A stretch of 64,000 bases of DNA from JBGLNJ01 sp034434835 (GCA_034434835.1 DAOTXX010000052.1:7920-71919), one strand, 5' to 3'. Positions 1 through 7,840 are shown, counted from the stretch's first letter. Program-made: numbers and translations. The notes: a model not told the origin generated them from the sequence alone.

Positions 1-810
1 CGCACTGGCTCGTTCAAGCTGCGCGGCGCGCTCAATCGCGTGCTCTCGCTCTCCGATGGCGAAAAGCAGCGCGGCGTGGTGGCGGCTTCGGCTGGCAACC
101 ACGCGCAAGGCGTGGCGTTCGGCTGCTCTCAGGCGGGCGTGAGTGCCGTGATAGTGATGCCGGAATCTACCCCGCGCACCAAAGTCGAAGCGACGCGGAG
201 CTATGACGTCGAGATCAGGTTGTTCGGAGCGACGTATGACGACGCGGAGGCCGAAGCGCGACGGATCGAGCGCCAAAGTGGACGGGTGTTCATCTCACCC
301 TATAACGACCCGCTGGTCATCGCCGGGCAGGGGACGGTGGCGCTCGAAATCTTGGACAACTTGCCGAACGTCCGTCAGGTGCTCGTGCCGGTGGGCAGCG
401 GCGGGCTGATCAGCGGTGTGGGCCTGGCGCTCAAAGCAGTCAATCCTGCGATCCGCGTTGTCGGCGTCACATCGCGCGCCACACCGGCGATGTATAATCA
501 CTTGAAGCATGAACGACTGCCGCAACTGCCGACGATTGCTGAGGGTTTGTCAGGTGAAATCGAGCCGAACGCGCTGACGCTCGATCTTGCGTCGCAGGTA
601 GTGGACGACATCTTGCTGGTCGAAGAGCAAGACATCCGCGCGGCGATCGCCTGGCTGGTCGAGGTGCATCATTGGATCGCGGAAGGATCGGGGGCGGTGA
701 GCATCGCCGCGCTGCGGGTCCGGCCCGATCTGCGCGCCACAGGCCCAACAGTAGCCATCATCACGGGTGGGAATCTGGATGTGGACGAGCTGCGGCGGAT
801 CCTGGCCTGA
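1..810 (+). CDS. Threonine/serine dehydratase (threonine ammonia-lyase), 5' truncated by the window
   Basis: The reading frame is open from base 1, so the first codons lie outside the window; 269 residues are visible. The PLP-binding lysine sits in GSFKLRGA at the very start (codon at 16-18). The glycine-rich PLP phosphate loop GSGGLISG and the C-terminal TGGN motif are present, as expected for fold-type II PLP enzymes. These deaminate L-threonine (or L-serine) to 2-oxobutyrate (or pyruvate) and ammonia. The protein ends about 10 residues after TGGN, so there is no C-terminal ACT regulatory domain. This suggests the shorter catabolic/TdcB-like form rather than feedback-inhibited IlvA. Serine racemase is a close family alternative. 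Confidence 0.88.
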   Translation, partial: RTGSFKLRGALNRVLSLSDGEKQRGVVAASAGNHAQGVAFGCSQAGVSAVIVMPESTPRTKVEATRSYDVEIRLFGATYDDAEAEARRIERQSGRVFISPYNDPLVIAGQGTVALEILDNLPNVRQVLVPVGSGGLISGVGLALKAVNPAIRVVGVTSRATPAMYNHLKHERLPQLPTIAEGLSGEIEPNALTLDLASQVVDDILLVEEQDIRAAIAWLVEVHHWIAEGSGAVSIAALRVRPDLRATGPTVAIITGGNLDVDELRRILA

Positions 811-854
811 CGGCGGATGGATTATTGTGGTAAAATGAGTGTGGAGGTGATGCT

Positions 855-1454
855 ATGGCAGTTCAAGCTCGAGCACCCCTTGCTCCCCTCGCGCAAGAGC
901 CTGGAGTTGCTTCGCCGCCGCTGGTGACAGGTGAAGACCTGTTCAAGATGGGCGATCTTGGTCGGACCGAATTGGTCAAAGGAGTCATCGTTCAAATGTC
1001 CCCCACTGGTTACTTACACGGCCGGTTGGAAAAAAGGTTCAGTGTCGTTCTTGATGCTTTTGTGCGCGAGCGTAAGCTGGGGGAAGTGTTTTCCGGCGAA
1101 GTCGGCATTTACACGGCACGCCACCCGGATACCGTGCGCGGCGCGGACGTGGCGTTTGTCTCGAACGAACGCATGGCGCAGGTCAAGTCGTCCTCTTATC
1201 TTGATGTCGCCCCCGAGCTGGTGGTAGAGATCCTGTCGCCCGACGACCGCTGGAGCGATTTGATGGAGAAATTGGGCGAGTACTTGAATATTGGTGTGCT
1301 GATGGTGTGGCTGGCCGATCCGAAAACGCGCAGTGTCTATGTCTATCGCTCATTGACGGACGTGCAGCGCCTGACTGCCGATGATGTGCTCTCGGGCGGC
1401 GATGTATTGCCCGGCTTTAGCGTGTCGGTTGGGGCATTGTTGGACAGCGCCTAG
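855..1454 (+). CDS. Uma2 family (DUF820) putative restriction-endonuclease-fold protein
   Basis: A 199-residue protein with the Uma2/DUF820 pattern: an N-terminal GEDLFKMGD..RTELVKGVI segment, a central RGADVAF aspartate motif, and ELVVEILSPDD, the conserved E-x-S-P-x-D signature. The family has a PD-(D/E)XK nuclease-like fold, is greatly expanded in Cyanobacteria and Chloroflexota, and has no firmly assigned role. The start is supported by a GGAGGTG ribosome-binding site at about 842-848, and TAAAAT at about 831 could be a -10 element. It stands alone, with no obvious partner, and is followed by a hairpin region. Length is normal for the family. Confidence 0.85.
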   Translation: MAVQARAPLAPLAQEPGVASPPLVTGEDLFKMGDLGRTELVKGVIVQMSPTGYLHGRLEKRFSVVLDAFVRERKLGEVFSGEVGIYTARHPDTVRGADVAFVSNERMAQVKSSSYLDVAPELVVEILSPDDRWSDLMEKLGEYLNIGVLMVWLADPKTRSVYVYRSLTDVQRLTADDVLSGGDVLPGFSVSVGALLDSA

Positions 1455-1500
1455 CAGTTTGTCGGAGAGCTGATAGTTTCCGCTGAAAATGGTGGCCCAG

Positions 1501-1529
1501 AAACCCGTTTTCTCGGAGAAAACGGGTTT
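1501..1529. repeat. Perfect palindrome (14-bp arms), probable dispersed hairpin repeat
   Basis: Arms AAACCCGTTTTCTC and GAGAAAACGGGTTT are perfect reverse complements around one central base. They are flanked by a wider imperfect inverted repeat (GTCGGAGA at about 1459 and TCTCCGAC at about 1530). The palindrome lies just after the Uma2 stop codon, so it could act as a transcript-ending or stabilising hairpin, but it lacks an adjoining T tract. The nested architecture looks like a small genome-dispersed palindromic element. Confidence 0.6.
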
Positions 1530-1563
1530 CTCCGACAGGCGCCTAGCTCCTGTATTTCTGCAA

Positions 1564-1602
1564 AGCCCAACCCCCGGTTCGGCAAGCGAGTCGGGGGCTT
1601 TT
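1564..1602 (+). terminator. Terminator-like hairpin after Uma2 gene
   Basis: CCCCCG (1571-1576) pairs with CGGGGG (1592-1597) around a 15-nt loop and is followed by CTTTTGG. This is a GC-rich stem with a short U run in plus-strand transcripts, consistent with a weak intrinsic terminator for the upstream gene. It also separates that gene from the convergent oxidoreductase gene ending at 1638. Confidence 0.45.
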
Positions 1603-1637
1603 GGTTGTCTTGCGACCGTCGGGTATGTATGCTTGCG

Positions 1638-2642
1638 TCAAGGGCCTTGGGCCTGAGCAAACGTGTCAATCATCATTCTGACGTCGCCCAGTGGATACAG
1701 AATGGGGCAGGTGCAGCCGTTCGCGCGATATTCGGCGACTTTGCGGCGCACCTCGTCGGGCGAGCCGGATGCGGTGATGAGCTGCACCACGTCGTCGGGC
1801 ACAAGCTTCATCGCGCGCTCCACGTCCTCTTCGGTCGCCGGCCAGTGTAGCACTTTGCCGATCTCGTCGAGCAATTCTTGCGAAACGCCGCTGGCCTTCA
1901 TGATGTGCGGTTGTTGGCCCAGGTATTGCGTGACGAGCTTGCGCGCGCCATCCAGCGCCTTTTTGCGATCGGTATCCACCGAGCAGACGACCAGTTGGGG
2001 CCGGTCAATGTCCTCGATCTTGCGGCCGGCTTTTTTAGCCCCGATTTCGAGATGGTGCAATGCGTCCTGGTTGTACTTGGGGCTGACCAGGTAGTTGAGC
2101 ACCACGCCGTCACCGATCTCGCCCGCCAACTCCATCATCTGCATCCCCGTCGCGCCGATATAGATCGGGACATGGCGCGGCTCGCGCCGACCGTGGACGA
2201 TGTCGTGCTCGATGCCGGTCACGTGGACAAACTCGCCATGAAACGTCACGTTCTTCATCGCGAGCAGATCCCGCACGACCGTGACGACCTCGCGCATGGC
2301 CTTGAGCGGCTTGGTGCGGTTGATGCCGACATTCTTGGCGAGGGGATCCCACCACGCGCCGATGCCGAGGATGATGCGATTGGGGGCCAGGTCGTCGAGC
2401 GTGAGGTAGGTTGTGGAGATAATGGCGGCGTTGCGCGTCCAGTTGTTGATCACGCCGGAGCCGATCTTGATCTGGCTGGTCACGGCAGCAAAGGCCGCCA
2501 TCGGCACAATGGCGTCGCGCACCAGGCGACTTTCGGCCTGCCAAACTGCCTCAAAGCCGCGGCTTTCGGCATATTTGACGTACTCCATCCCGTCGCGGAT
2601 AGGATGGGCGTCTTGCAAATACAGGGCAACTCGTTCAGCCAT
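1638..2642 (-). CDS. LLM class flavin/F420-dependent oxidoreductase (Mer-like)
   Basis: A 334-residue luciferase-like (bacterial luciferase superfamily, TIM-barrel) protein. Visible family signatures are the N-terminal AESRGFEAVWQAES strand, TSQIKIGSGV, the LGIGAWWDPLAK loop, PIYIGATGMQMMELAGEIGDG and a C-terminal GSPDEVRRKVAEY. The pattern resembles F420-dependent 5,10-methylene-H4MPT reductase-like enzymes. The gene lies downstream of cofC and cofD on the same strand and npdG is nearby, so use of F420 rather than FMN is a sensible inference. The substrate cannot be read from sequence. It is probably the last gene of the F420 cluster; a gap of about 100 bp separates it from cofC. Confidence 0.85.
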   Translation of the reverse strand: MAERVALYLQDAHPIRDGMEYVKYAESRGFEAVWQAESRLVRDAIVPMAAFAAVTSQIKIGSGVINNWTRNAAIISTTYLTLDDLAPNRIILGIGAWWDPLAKNVGINRTKPLKAMREVVTVVRDLLAMKNVTFHGEFVHVTGIEHDIVHGRREPRHVPIYIGATGMQMMELAGEIGDGVVLNYLVSPKYNQDALHHLEIGAKKAGRKIEDIDRPQLVVCSVDTDRKKALDGARKLVTQYLGQQPHIMKASGVSQELLDEIGKVLHWPATEEDVERAMKLVPDDVVQLITASGSPDEVRRKVAEYRANGCTCPILYPLGDVRMMIDTFAQAQGP

Positions 2643-2743
2643 CGTGGTTCTCCATTCCAGGCATAGACCTTCACGGATGTCGCATACCTCGGCGAAAACT
2701 TGCTGCTCCAGTGACGGATGAGGGATAGCTATGGATCATCACG

Positions 2744-3385
2744 TCAGGCGGTTCTGCGCCAGTTGATCAGATCGTACTCTGAAAACCGAGGCGCGTCAAG
2801 CGTCGAAATACGTTCCCAATCGGCGGGTGTGTCCAGGTCGAGCGCGACTGCGGGCGAGCGATAAATATGGAGCGTGAGGTGTGAAGTCTCGGCCTGGGCG
2901 CAGTGCTCGTGAAAACTTGACGGCCCGAACGCAAAATGAAGCGCATCGGGCGGGCAAAGCAAGAGCGCGTTCGTGCCCTCATCATGCGCGTCCGGCGCGA
3001 TGACGGCAGAGCGAGGCTCATGGGCAAGGTCGAGCAGCGCCGCGATGTCTGCTGCGGCCAGCAATGGCAGATCAGCCGGCAGGACCAGCACAGCCTGCGC
3101 GCCACGCGCCATGGCCCATTCGCGCGCCTGGTTGAGCGCCGCGTTCAACCCGGATTCGCTCTCGGCCAGCACCGCCGCCCCACGCCGCCGCGCCATGTCC
3201 AGTGCGGTGATGTCTCGACTCACAACGCAAGTCTCCAGGCACACGTTGCAGGACGCCAGAACATCAAGTGTGCGCGATAACAACGCGCGCGCCAGCGCCG
3301 CCCGGATCGGTTTGGGCATCACCGGACGGAGGCGGCTCTTGGCGCGGCGGAAAGGCTTGACTGGGACGATGGCAAAAGTATCCAA
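2744..3385 (-). CDS. cofC: 2-phospho-L-lactate (or PEP) guanylyltransferase CofC/FbiD
   Basis: A 213-residue nucleotidyltransferase with the CofC start pattern IVPVKPFRRAKSRL, the VVSRD segment and the LPADLPLLAAADI motif. It activates 2-phospho-L-lactate or phosphoenolpyruvate with GTP to form the lactyl/enolpyruvyl-diphospho-guanosine used by CofD in F420 synthesis. The gene starts only 6 bp after the cofD stop, so the two are co-transcribed. Length is normal (about 200-220 residues). Whether the substrate is phospholactate or PEP cannot be told from sequence, although bacterial homologues mostly use PEP. Confidence 0.9.
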   Translation of the reverse strand: MDTFAIVPVKPFRRAKSRLRPVMPKPIRAALARALLSRTLDVLASCNVCLETCVVSRDITALDMARRRGAAVLAESESGLNAALNQAREWAMARGAQAVLVLPADLPLLAAADIAALLDLAHEPRSAVIAPDAHDEGTNALLLCPPDALHFAFGPSSFHEHCAQAETSHLTLHIYRSPAVALDLDTPADWERISTLDAPRFSEYDLINWRRTA

Positions 3386-3391
3386 CTCGGA

Positions 3392-4372
3392 TCACCACGA
3401 CAGATGCGTCTTGGCAAAGTCAAGCAATTCTTTTGCGAGTCGCCCGCGATCGGCGCGGTCGCGCATGAGGGCATCGGTGACGAGCACGCGGACGTTCAGG
3501 CGTTCGATGTCGGCGCGCTGGTCGGCATCGGCATGATCGATCACAAAGCCATCGAGGAAATCGGCATAGTGACGCGCGATGGCAAGCGCGCCTGGCTCGT
3601 GTCCCAGCTCGCGGAGCATTTTGGCTGCTGGGCCTTTGATGGCCTGATCACCGATGATGGGTGACACAGCTACTGTGCGATGTTCTCGTAACCGGTCACG
3701 CACGCCGTCCAGCGCCAGGATCGGGTCAAGGCTGACGAATGGATTGGACGGGCACAGCACGATCCAGTCGGCCTCATCGAGGGCTGTCTTCACTTCGACG
3801 GACGGTCGGGCACGCTCGACGCCCTGAAATCGGATGCCGCGGACGACAGGCTGCCAGGCGCGGCGCACAAAGTACTCTTGGAAAGCGAGCGTGCCTTCAT
3901 CGGTTTCTACCAGCGTCGCCACAACGGCGTCCGTCATTGGCAAGACACGAAGGTCGGGACGCATCCCCAGTGAGCGGCAGAGCGTTTCGGTGACTTCCGT
4001 GAGCCGTTTGCCTCTGCGCAAAAGCTGTGTGCGGCGCAGGTGGGTCGCCAGGTCGCGGTCACCGATGCAAAACCAGGTCTCGCCGCCCAGCCGCTCCAGC
4101 ATCTTGAGCATCTCGAACGTGTCGCCTTCAACGCCCCAGCCAGTTTGTGGATTGGCGATGCCGGCCAGCGTGTACATCACTGTGTCCAGGTCAGGACAGA
4201 TGCGCAGGCCCATCAGTTCGAAATCATCGCCCGTGTTGACAATGACGGCCAGTTGGTTCCCTTCCTTGGCTCGCGAGGGAAGGGGCAGGGATGAGGGCGA
4301 GAGTAGACACTGCGCCAACCCGTCAGCCAATTTGGCTCCGCCCACACCGCCCGCTAACGCGACAGTGTTCAT
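3392..4372 (-). CDS. cofD: 2-phospho-L-lactate transferase CofD/FbiA (F420 biosynthesis)
   Basis: A 326-residue CofD-family protein. It begins VALAGGVGGAKLADGL, the family nucleotide-binding start, and carries NTGDDFELMGLRICPDLDTVMY, PSNPFVSLDPILAL and SPIIGDQAIKGPAAKML, all hallmark segments. It joins the activated lactyl or enolpyruvyl phosphate moiety to the deazaflavin FO, giving F420-0 or dehydro-F420-0. Its start overlaps the upstream nitroreductase stop by ATGA (4369-4372), and cofC follows at 6 bp, so all three are one transcription unit. The glutamate ligase (CofE) and FO synthase are not in this window. Confidence 0.93.
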   Translation of the reverse strand: MNTVALAGGVGGAKLADGLAQCLLSPSSLPLPSRAKEGNQLAVIVNTGDDFELMGLRICPDLDTVMYTLAGIANPQTGWGVEGDTFEMLKMLERLGGETWFCIGDRDLATHLRRTQLLRRGKRLTEVTETLCRSLGMRPDLRVLPMTDAVVATLVETDEGTLAFQEYFVRRAWQPVVRGIRFQGVERARPSVEVKTALDEADWIVLCPSNPFVSLDPILALDGVRDRLREHRTVAVSPIIGDQAIKGPAAKMLRELGHEPGALAIARHYADFLDGFVIDHADADQRADIERLNVRVLVTDALMRDRADRGRLAKELLDFAKTHLSW

Positions 4373-4977
4373 CGGTACATCACTCTGGATGCCAGCGGTT
4401 GGATCGTTTTGGGTTTGGCCTCTTGGGCCGGGTAGCCCAACGTGATGAGCGCCTGCGGCTCCCAGTCCGCAGGCAAGTCAAGCGCCTCACGTGCCGCGTT
4501 CGGTGCAAACAACGGTGCGCACATCCAGCATGCTCCCAGCCCGTTCGCATGGGCCGCCAGCAGCAAATTCTGAATCGCTGCGGCGACACTTTGAACTGCC
4601 ATACTGCGTTCTGCGTCGGCCCGCCGGGCATCCGGGTACTTGTCCATGTCGCTCATGGTGAGGCAGACCAGGATGATGACAGGCGCGGAGGTGATGCGCG
4701 CGAATGATCGCGCCACGTCTGCTTCGACCACGTCCGGCGCGTCACCATCCGCCAACCGGTCGGCGCGCAGTTGAGCGCCCACCGCGGAAGCCAGTCTTGC
4801 TTTGGCTTCGGGCGTCGTGACAACGGCAAAGCGCCAGGGCTGACGATTGTGAGCCGAAGGCGCGCGGATTGCTGCCGCAAGTATCGCTTCCATCAGAGCG
4901 CGATCAATGGGCCTATCGGTGTAGTGGCGGATCGAGCGGCGCGCACAGATCGCCTCCAGGAGGGCATGATCGATCAT
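4369..4977 (-). CDS. Nitroreductase-family FMN protein, FbiB C-terminal-like (putative dehydro-F420-0 reductase)
   Basis: About 202 residues from the ATG giving MIDHALLEAICARRSIR; an in-frame start 28 codons earlier adds an unconserved tail. The nitroreductase FMN-binding R-R-S-I-R motif, the RAPSAHNRQPWRF loop, AAIQNLLLAAHANGLGACWM and a C-terminal GYPAQEAKPK are visible. This pattern matches the flavin reductase domain fused to CofE in mycobacterial FbiB, which reduces dehydro-F420-0. Here it is free-standing but translationally coupled to cofD (ATGA overlap), which supports the same role. A generic nitroreductase remains possible. Confidence 0.8.
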   Translation of the reverse strand: MIDHALLEAICARRSIRHYTDRPIDRALMEAILAAAIRAPSAHNRQPWRFAVVTTPEAKARLASAVGAQLRADRLADGDAPDVVEADVARSFARITSAPVIILVCLTMSDMDKYPDARRADAERSMAVQSVAAAIQNLLLAAHANGLGACWMCAPLFAPNAAREALDLPADWEPQALITLGYPAQEAKPKTIQPLASRVMYR

Positions 4978-5045
4978 CGGCGCGATTGTAACTTGATTCG
5001 AAAGGATAAGCAAATCATCGGGCGCTGGCGCAAATCCACTGCGAG

Positions 5046-5074
5046 TTGACCGTTGCGCCAAGTTGGGCGATAAT
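5046..5074 (+). promoter_or_regulatory. Sigma-70-like promoter for the 5116-6263 operon
   Basis: TTGACC (5046-5051) and GATAAT (5069-5074) are separated by exactly 17 bp. They lie about 40 bp upstream of the ATG at 5116 in the divergent intergenic region between the nitroreductase and the rightward operon. A G-rich stretch (about 5104-5108) precedes the start codon as a weak ribosome-binding site. This is the clearest consensus-like promoter seen in the window. Confidence 0.6.
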
Positions 5075-5115
5075 CAGCCCCAGCTTTATCCGGATCGAGC
5101 TTATGGGGGCACGCA

Positions 5116-5373
5116 ATGTCGCAACAATGGGAATACTGCGAACTCAGATGGCATGTGTCTGCGCGTTATGAGATGGCGCGGCCTGAGGTGATTTTTTATC
5201 GTGACCCTTCGCGGCCCTGGTCGCCCTCGGAGATGGGGGTGGAGGCGCTGGCCACGCGGCTGGGGAGGGACGGCTGGGAGCTGGTCTCCGTCATCAGCTT
5301 CACTGGCGTTGGCGCGAGTGCCGGCCCCGAGGTCCATTATTACTTCAAGCGCCCGATGGGAGCCAAGGGATGA
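5116..5373 (+). CDS. Small protein, DUF4177-like
   Basis: An 85-residue protein with the layout typical of DUF4177-like proteins: an N-terminal WEYCEL strand, a central GRDGWELVSVISF motif and a C-terminal VHYYFKRP. No function is established for such proteins. The stop codon overlaps the start of the next gene (ATGA at 5370-5373), so the two are translationally coupled, and a consensus-like promoter lies just upstream. The coupling suggests, but does not show, a link to the membrane prenyltransferase. Confidence 0.65.
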   Translation: MSQQWEYCELRWHVSARYEMARPEVIFYRDPSRPWSPSEMGVEALATRLGRDGWELVSVISFTGVGASAGPEVHYYFKRPMGAKG

Positions 5374-6263
5374 AGATACTGGCCGGCTTGTTCCGCACCA
5401 TGCGTCCCAAGCAGTGGACCAAAAATGCCGCAGTGCTGATAGCGCTTGTCTTTGACGCCAAAGTATTCCAGGCCGGACCATTACTAAGGTCGTTGGCGGG
5501 CCTGGCGCTTCTGTGCCTGGTCACAGGCGCCGTGTACATCATCAACGATGTGGCGGATATAGACAAAGATCGTCAGCACCCTACCAAGCGTAAGCGTCCC
5601 TTGCCTTCCGGCGAGCTGTCGGTGCCGGTTGCCGTTGCAGGAGCTATCGGCTTGCTCGTCGTTGCGCTTCCGCTGGCGTTTTGGCTAAATCTCCACTTTG
5701 GTCTGCTGGCGGCCGGATACCTCGCCCTGCAATTGGCGTACACTTTTGCACTCAAGAACTATGTCATCGTGGATGTGATCGCCATCGCGGCCGGGTTTGT
5801 CATCCGGGTGGGTGCCGGCGTGCCGCTGGTTCCGGCGGATCGTTTCTCGCCCTGGCTGTACGTCTGCACGACGTTGCTCGCCTTGTTCTTGGGCCTGGGC
5901 AAGCGACGCCAGGAGCTGGTGTTGCTTCAAGATAATGCCAGGAATCACCGCGCCATTCTGGGCGAGTATAGTGTCGCTTTTCTAGATGAGATGATCAACG
6001 TCGTGATCAGCGCAGCGATTGTGGCGTACTCGATCTATACCTTCTCGGCCGTCAATGTCCCGCCCAATCACTTGATGATGCTGACGATCCCGTTCCCCAT
6101 GTATGGACTGTTCCGTTACCTTTATCTAATCCACATTCGCGGCGAGACCGCCGCGCCGGACGAAGTGTTTCTCAAGGATCGCCCCATCCAGTTGACAGTG
6201 GTGTTGTGGGGATTGCTCTCGTTCGGGCTGCTGTATTGGAATCGCCTGAGTTTGGAGAAGTAG
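5370..6263 (+). CDS. Decaprenyl-phosphate phosphoribosyltransferase-like UbiA-family membrane enzyme
   Basis: A 297-residue polytopic membrane protein of the UbiA superfamily. The N-terminal RPKQWTKN segment and the Asp-rich motif NDVADIDKD followed by HPTKRKRPLPSG (around residue 60) match 5-phosphoribosyl-1-pyrophosphate:polyprenyl-phosphate transferases (Rv3806c type). A second polar loop, LGLGKRRQEL, is also characteristic. The enzyme makes polyprenyl-phosphoryl-5-phosphoribose, the precursor of the arabinofuranose donor, which would feed cell-surface polysaccharide synthesis. About eight or nine hydrophobic segments are visible. It is coupled to the 85-residue gene upstream. The oxidoreductase and epimerase genes that normally finish the pathway (DprE1/DprE2) are not in the window. 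Confidence 0.82.
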   Translation: MKILAGLFRTMRPKQWTKNAAVLIALVFDAKVFQAGPLLRSLAGLALLCLVTGAVYIINDVADIDKDRQHPTKRKRPLPSGELSVPVAVAGAIGLLVVALPLAFWLNLHFGLLAAGYLALQLAYTFALKNYVIVDVIAIAAGFVIRVGAGVPLVPADRFSPWLYVCTTLLALFLGLGKRRQELVLLQDNARNHRAILGEYSVAFLDEMINVVISAAIVAYSIYTFSAVNVPPNHLMMLTIPFPMYGLFRYLYLIHIRGETAAPDEVFLKDRPIQLTVVLWGLLSFGLLYWNRLSLEK

Positions 6264-6326
6264 CAGCGCGAGCAGATGGCGTCTGCTCAAGATCGTCGTC
6301 GCGGACTGGCTTTGCCGGATTCCACT

Positions 6327-7316
6327 TTATCTGATACACCTCAGCGGATTCCACTCAAAGTACTGGATCGGTGCGGCCAGTGTAACGTGTCCGGTCACAC
6401 TTCTGACGTAGACCGTCCATTCCACCGGCCCGGCGCACGCCATCGGGACTTGGGGCGGGGCGCTGATGTCGGTGGTCCATTCGTAGCTGATTAATGGCGG
6501 GCTATACTGAATGCCGCTGGTATAGTTGCTCGAGCATTTGCCCCTGTTGACTTCGGACGGCGTGATTGCGACGAGGAATGATTCACCCGGCCTCAATGTT
6601 GCACCGGTCCACTTGAACGTGATGACGGGCGATTGGCTGCAAGCGCCGTTGAGGGGAGCCAGCAGCGTCACGGTCTGTGGCACGTTGCTGCTGATCCGGA
6701 CAATTGCCGTCGGCGTCTGGGGCGGCACTGGTGTTGGCGTCTCGGTCGTCACGGGCGGTGTGGAGGTCTCGGTAGGCAGCGTTGGCGTCCAGGGTGACGT
6801 CGCCGTTGCTGCCGCTGTTGCTGGCATCGGAGTTGAGCGAGTGGCTGTCGTCGGCGCAGCCGGAGTGGTTGCTGTCGGGGCTGGACTGGGTGTGCTTGGT
6901 GTCGGGCTGGGACCAGCTTCTGGCTTGCTCTGGCGCAGCCCGCCGCCCAGCACGAAAACCAGCCCTGCCGCCACGACCAACACTGCGACCAGCCAACCCA
7001 GCCATCGGGCGGATCGAAACCCTCTTGACAAAGGAGGTGGCTCACGTAAAGCCAAGTCCCGGGGGATGCCTCCCCACGAGATGTTGGGGCGCAGCCGGGA
7101 GGCGTGTGCCACAAGCTCCGGGATACGGGCGCGCCCGGCCAGATACCTGACGAGTTCACTGGCCTTGGCAGCTTTGCTTGCTCCTCTCAGGCGCTCGTAA
7201 TCTATATCTATCCCGGAGCACAACGCGCGCAGTTCATCGTCGCTAAAGTAATCGGTGAGGTTCCGACGGAGCAAGATCAGTTGTTCCGGCGTCGGGGTCC
7301 ACGCATCCCGAGACAA
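6327..7316 (-). CDS. Effector-associated (death-like) domain protein with a transmembrane helix and extracellular domain
   Basis: 329 residues in four parts. Residues about 10-80 (LLRRNLTDYFSDDELRALC, KAAKASELVRYL, RIPELV, RLRPN) match the small helical effector-associated domains (EADs) that recruit partners in bacterial conflict systems. Residues about 103-126 form one transmembrane helix. Residues about 130-215 are a Pro/Thr/Ala-rich linker. The last 115 or so residues form a beta-rich, cysteine-containing domain (TVTLLAPLNGACSQSPVITFKWTG) resembling FN3/Ig-like extracellular modules. The adaptor would sit in the cytoplasm with a sensing domain outside. No nuclease, protease or NTPase partner is adjacent. 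The function is unknown; the EAD assignment is by pattern only. Confidence 0.6.
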   Translation of the reverse strand: MSRDAWTPTPEQLILLRRNLTDYFSDDELRALCSGIDIDYERLRGASKAAKASELVRYLAGRARIPELVAHASRLRPNISWGGIPRDLALREPPPLSRGFRSARWLGWLVAVLVVAAGLVFVLGGGLRQSKPEAGPSPTPSTPSPAPTATTPAAPTTATRSTPMPATAAATATSPWTPTLPTETSTPPVTTETPTPVPPQTPTAIVRISSNVPQTVTLLAPLNGACSQSPVITFKWTGATLRPGESFLVAITPSEVNRGKCSSNYTSGIQYSPPLISYEWTTDISAPPQVPMACAGPVEWTVYVRSVTGHVTLAAPIQYFEWNPLRCIR

Positions 7317-7840
7317 GTCGCCTCCTCACTTTCTGTCAGAATGTCCGCGACGGTCAAGCGGGGGAACAAACCATCGCAATTATATACCCGATCCCATCAG
7401 GGCGGAATACCGGACTTTTGGATGCTGTTGCTATGGGCCCTTTCCAGTTCAATCTTTGCTCTTTCGGCAAAGAATTTTCACCATCAAGACACAAAGGCTC
7501 GGAGGGCACAAAGGATAATAGATTTAGCTTCGTGTCCATTGTGTCTTGGTGGTAAAGACATACTCGGCGCGGCCACCAAGTTTCATTTTGTCATTGCGAG
7601 GCCGAAGGCCGAAGCAATCTCCAGCGAGCGCAAGAGATTGCTTCGCGCCACCTGCCCCCGCATGGGGGTTGCGGTCGCCCACATCTGGGCAGGCGCACCC
7701 CCTAAAGAGGGAGATAGGCCTGCCCCTACGGTGTGACCAACTGATTTTGGTCACACCCAATTCCCTGTTTGGTTCCGACTCGTCCGGGTCAGGGAGGTTA
7801 AGGTTTACTTTTATAGATAGAGCACGCCATTGGAGGATAC
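7317..7840. repeat. Gene-free stretch made of dispersed-repeat remnants
   Basis: About 520 bp with no credible gene. It contains three recognisable repeat modules. (a) An imperfect inverted repeat at about 7475-7560: CACCATCAAGACACAAAGG and, in opposite orientation, TTGTGTCTTGGTGGT. (b) A perfect 11-bp hairpin, GAAGCAATCTC (7611-7621) with GAGATTGCTTC (7634-7644), inside the TCATTGCGAG-type motif common in bacterial intergenic repeats. (c) A segment at about 7655-7760 related to the element at 49461-49587. The promoter of the next gene (ATG 7841) must lie in the last 80 bp, which end with a GGAGGA ribosome-binding site. Confidence 0.65.
7731..7756. repeat. 10-bp-stem hairpin, copy of a dispersed terminal repeat
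   Basis: GTGTGACCAA (7731-7740) and TTGGTCACAC (7747-7756) are perfect reverse complements around CTGATT. Nearly the same sequence (GGGTGACCAA-CTGATT-TTGGTCACAC) occurs at 49551-49576, and the sequence to its left (GCGGTCGCCC, GGGCAGGCGCA) is also shared, so the two sites carry members of one repeat family. Confidence 0.7.

Noticed and set aside
1878..2666. Plus-strand frame of 262 codons opposite the luciferase-like gene
   Set aside because: It is histidine/aspartate-rich with no family pattern and is entirely antisense to a well-supported gene; typical of high-GC shadows.
6526..7200. Long plus-strand open frame rich in Val/Gly opposite the EAD protein
   Set aside because: It is the antisense shadow of the Pro/Thr-rich linker codons; the minus frame has recognisable domains and the plus frame has none.
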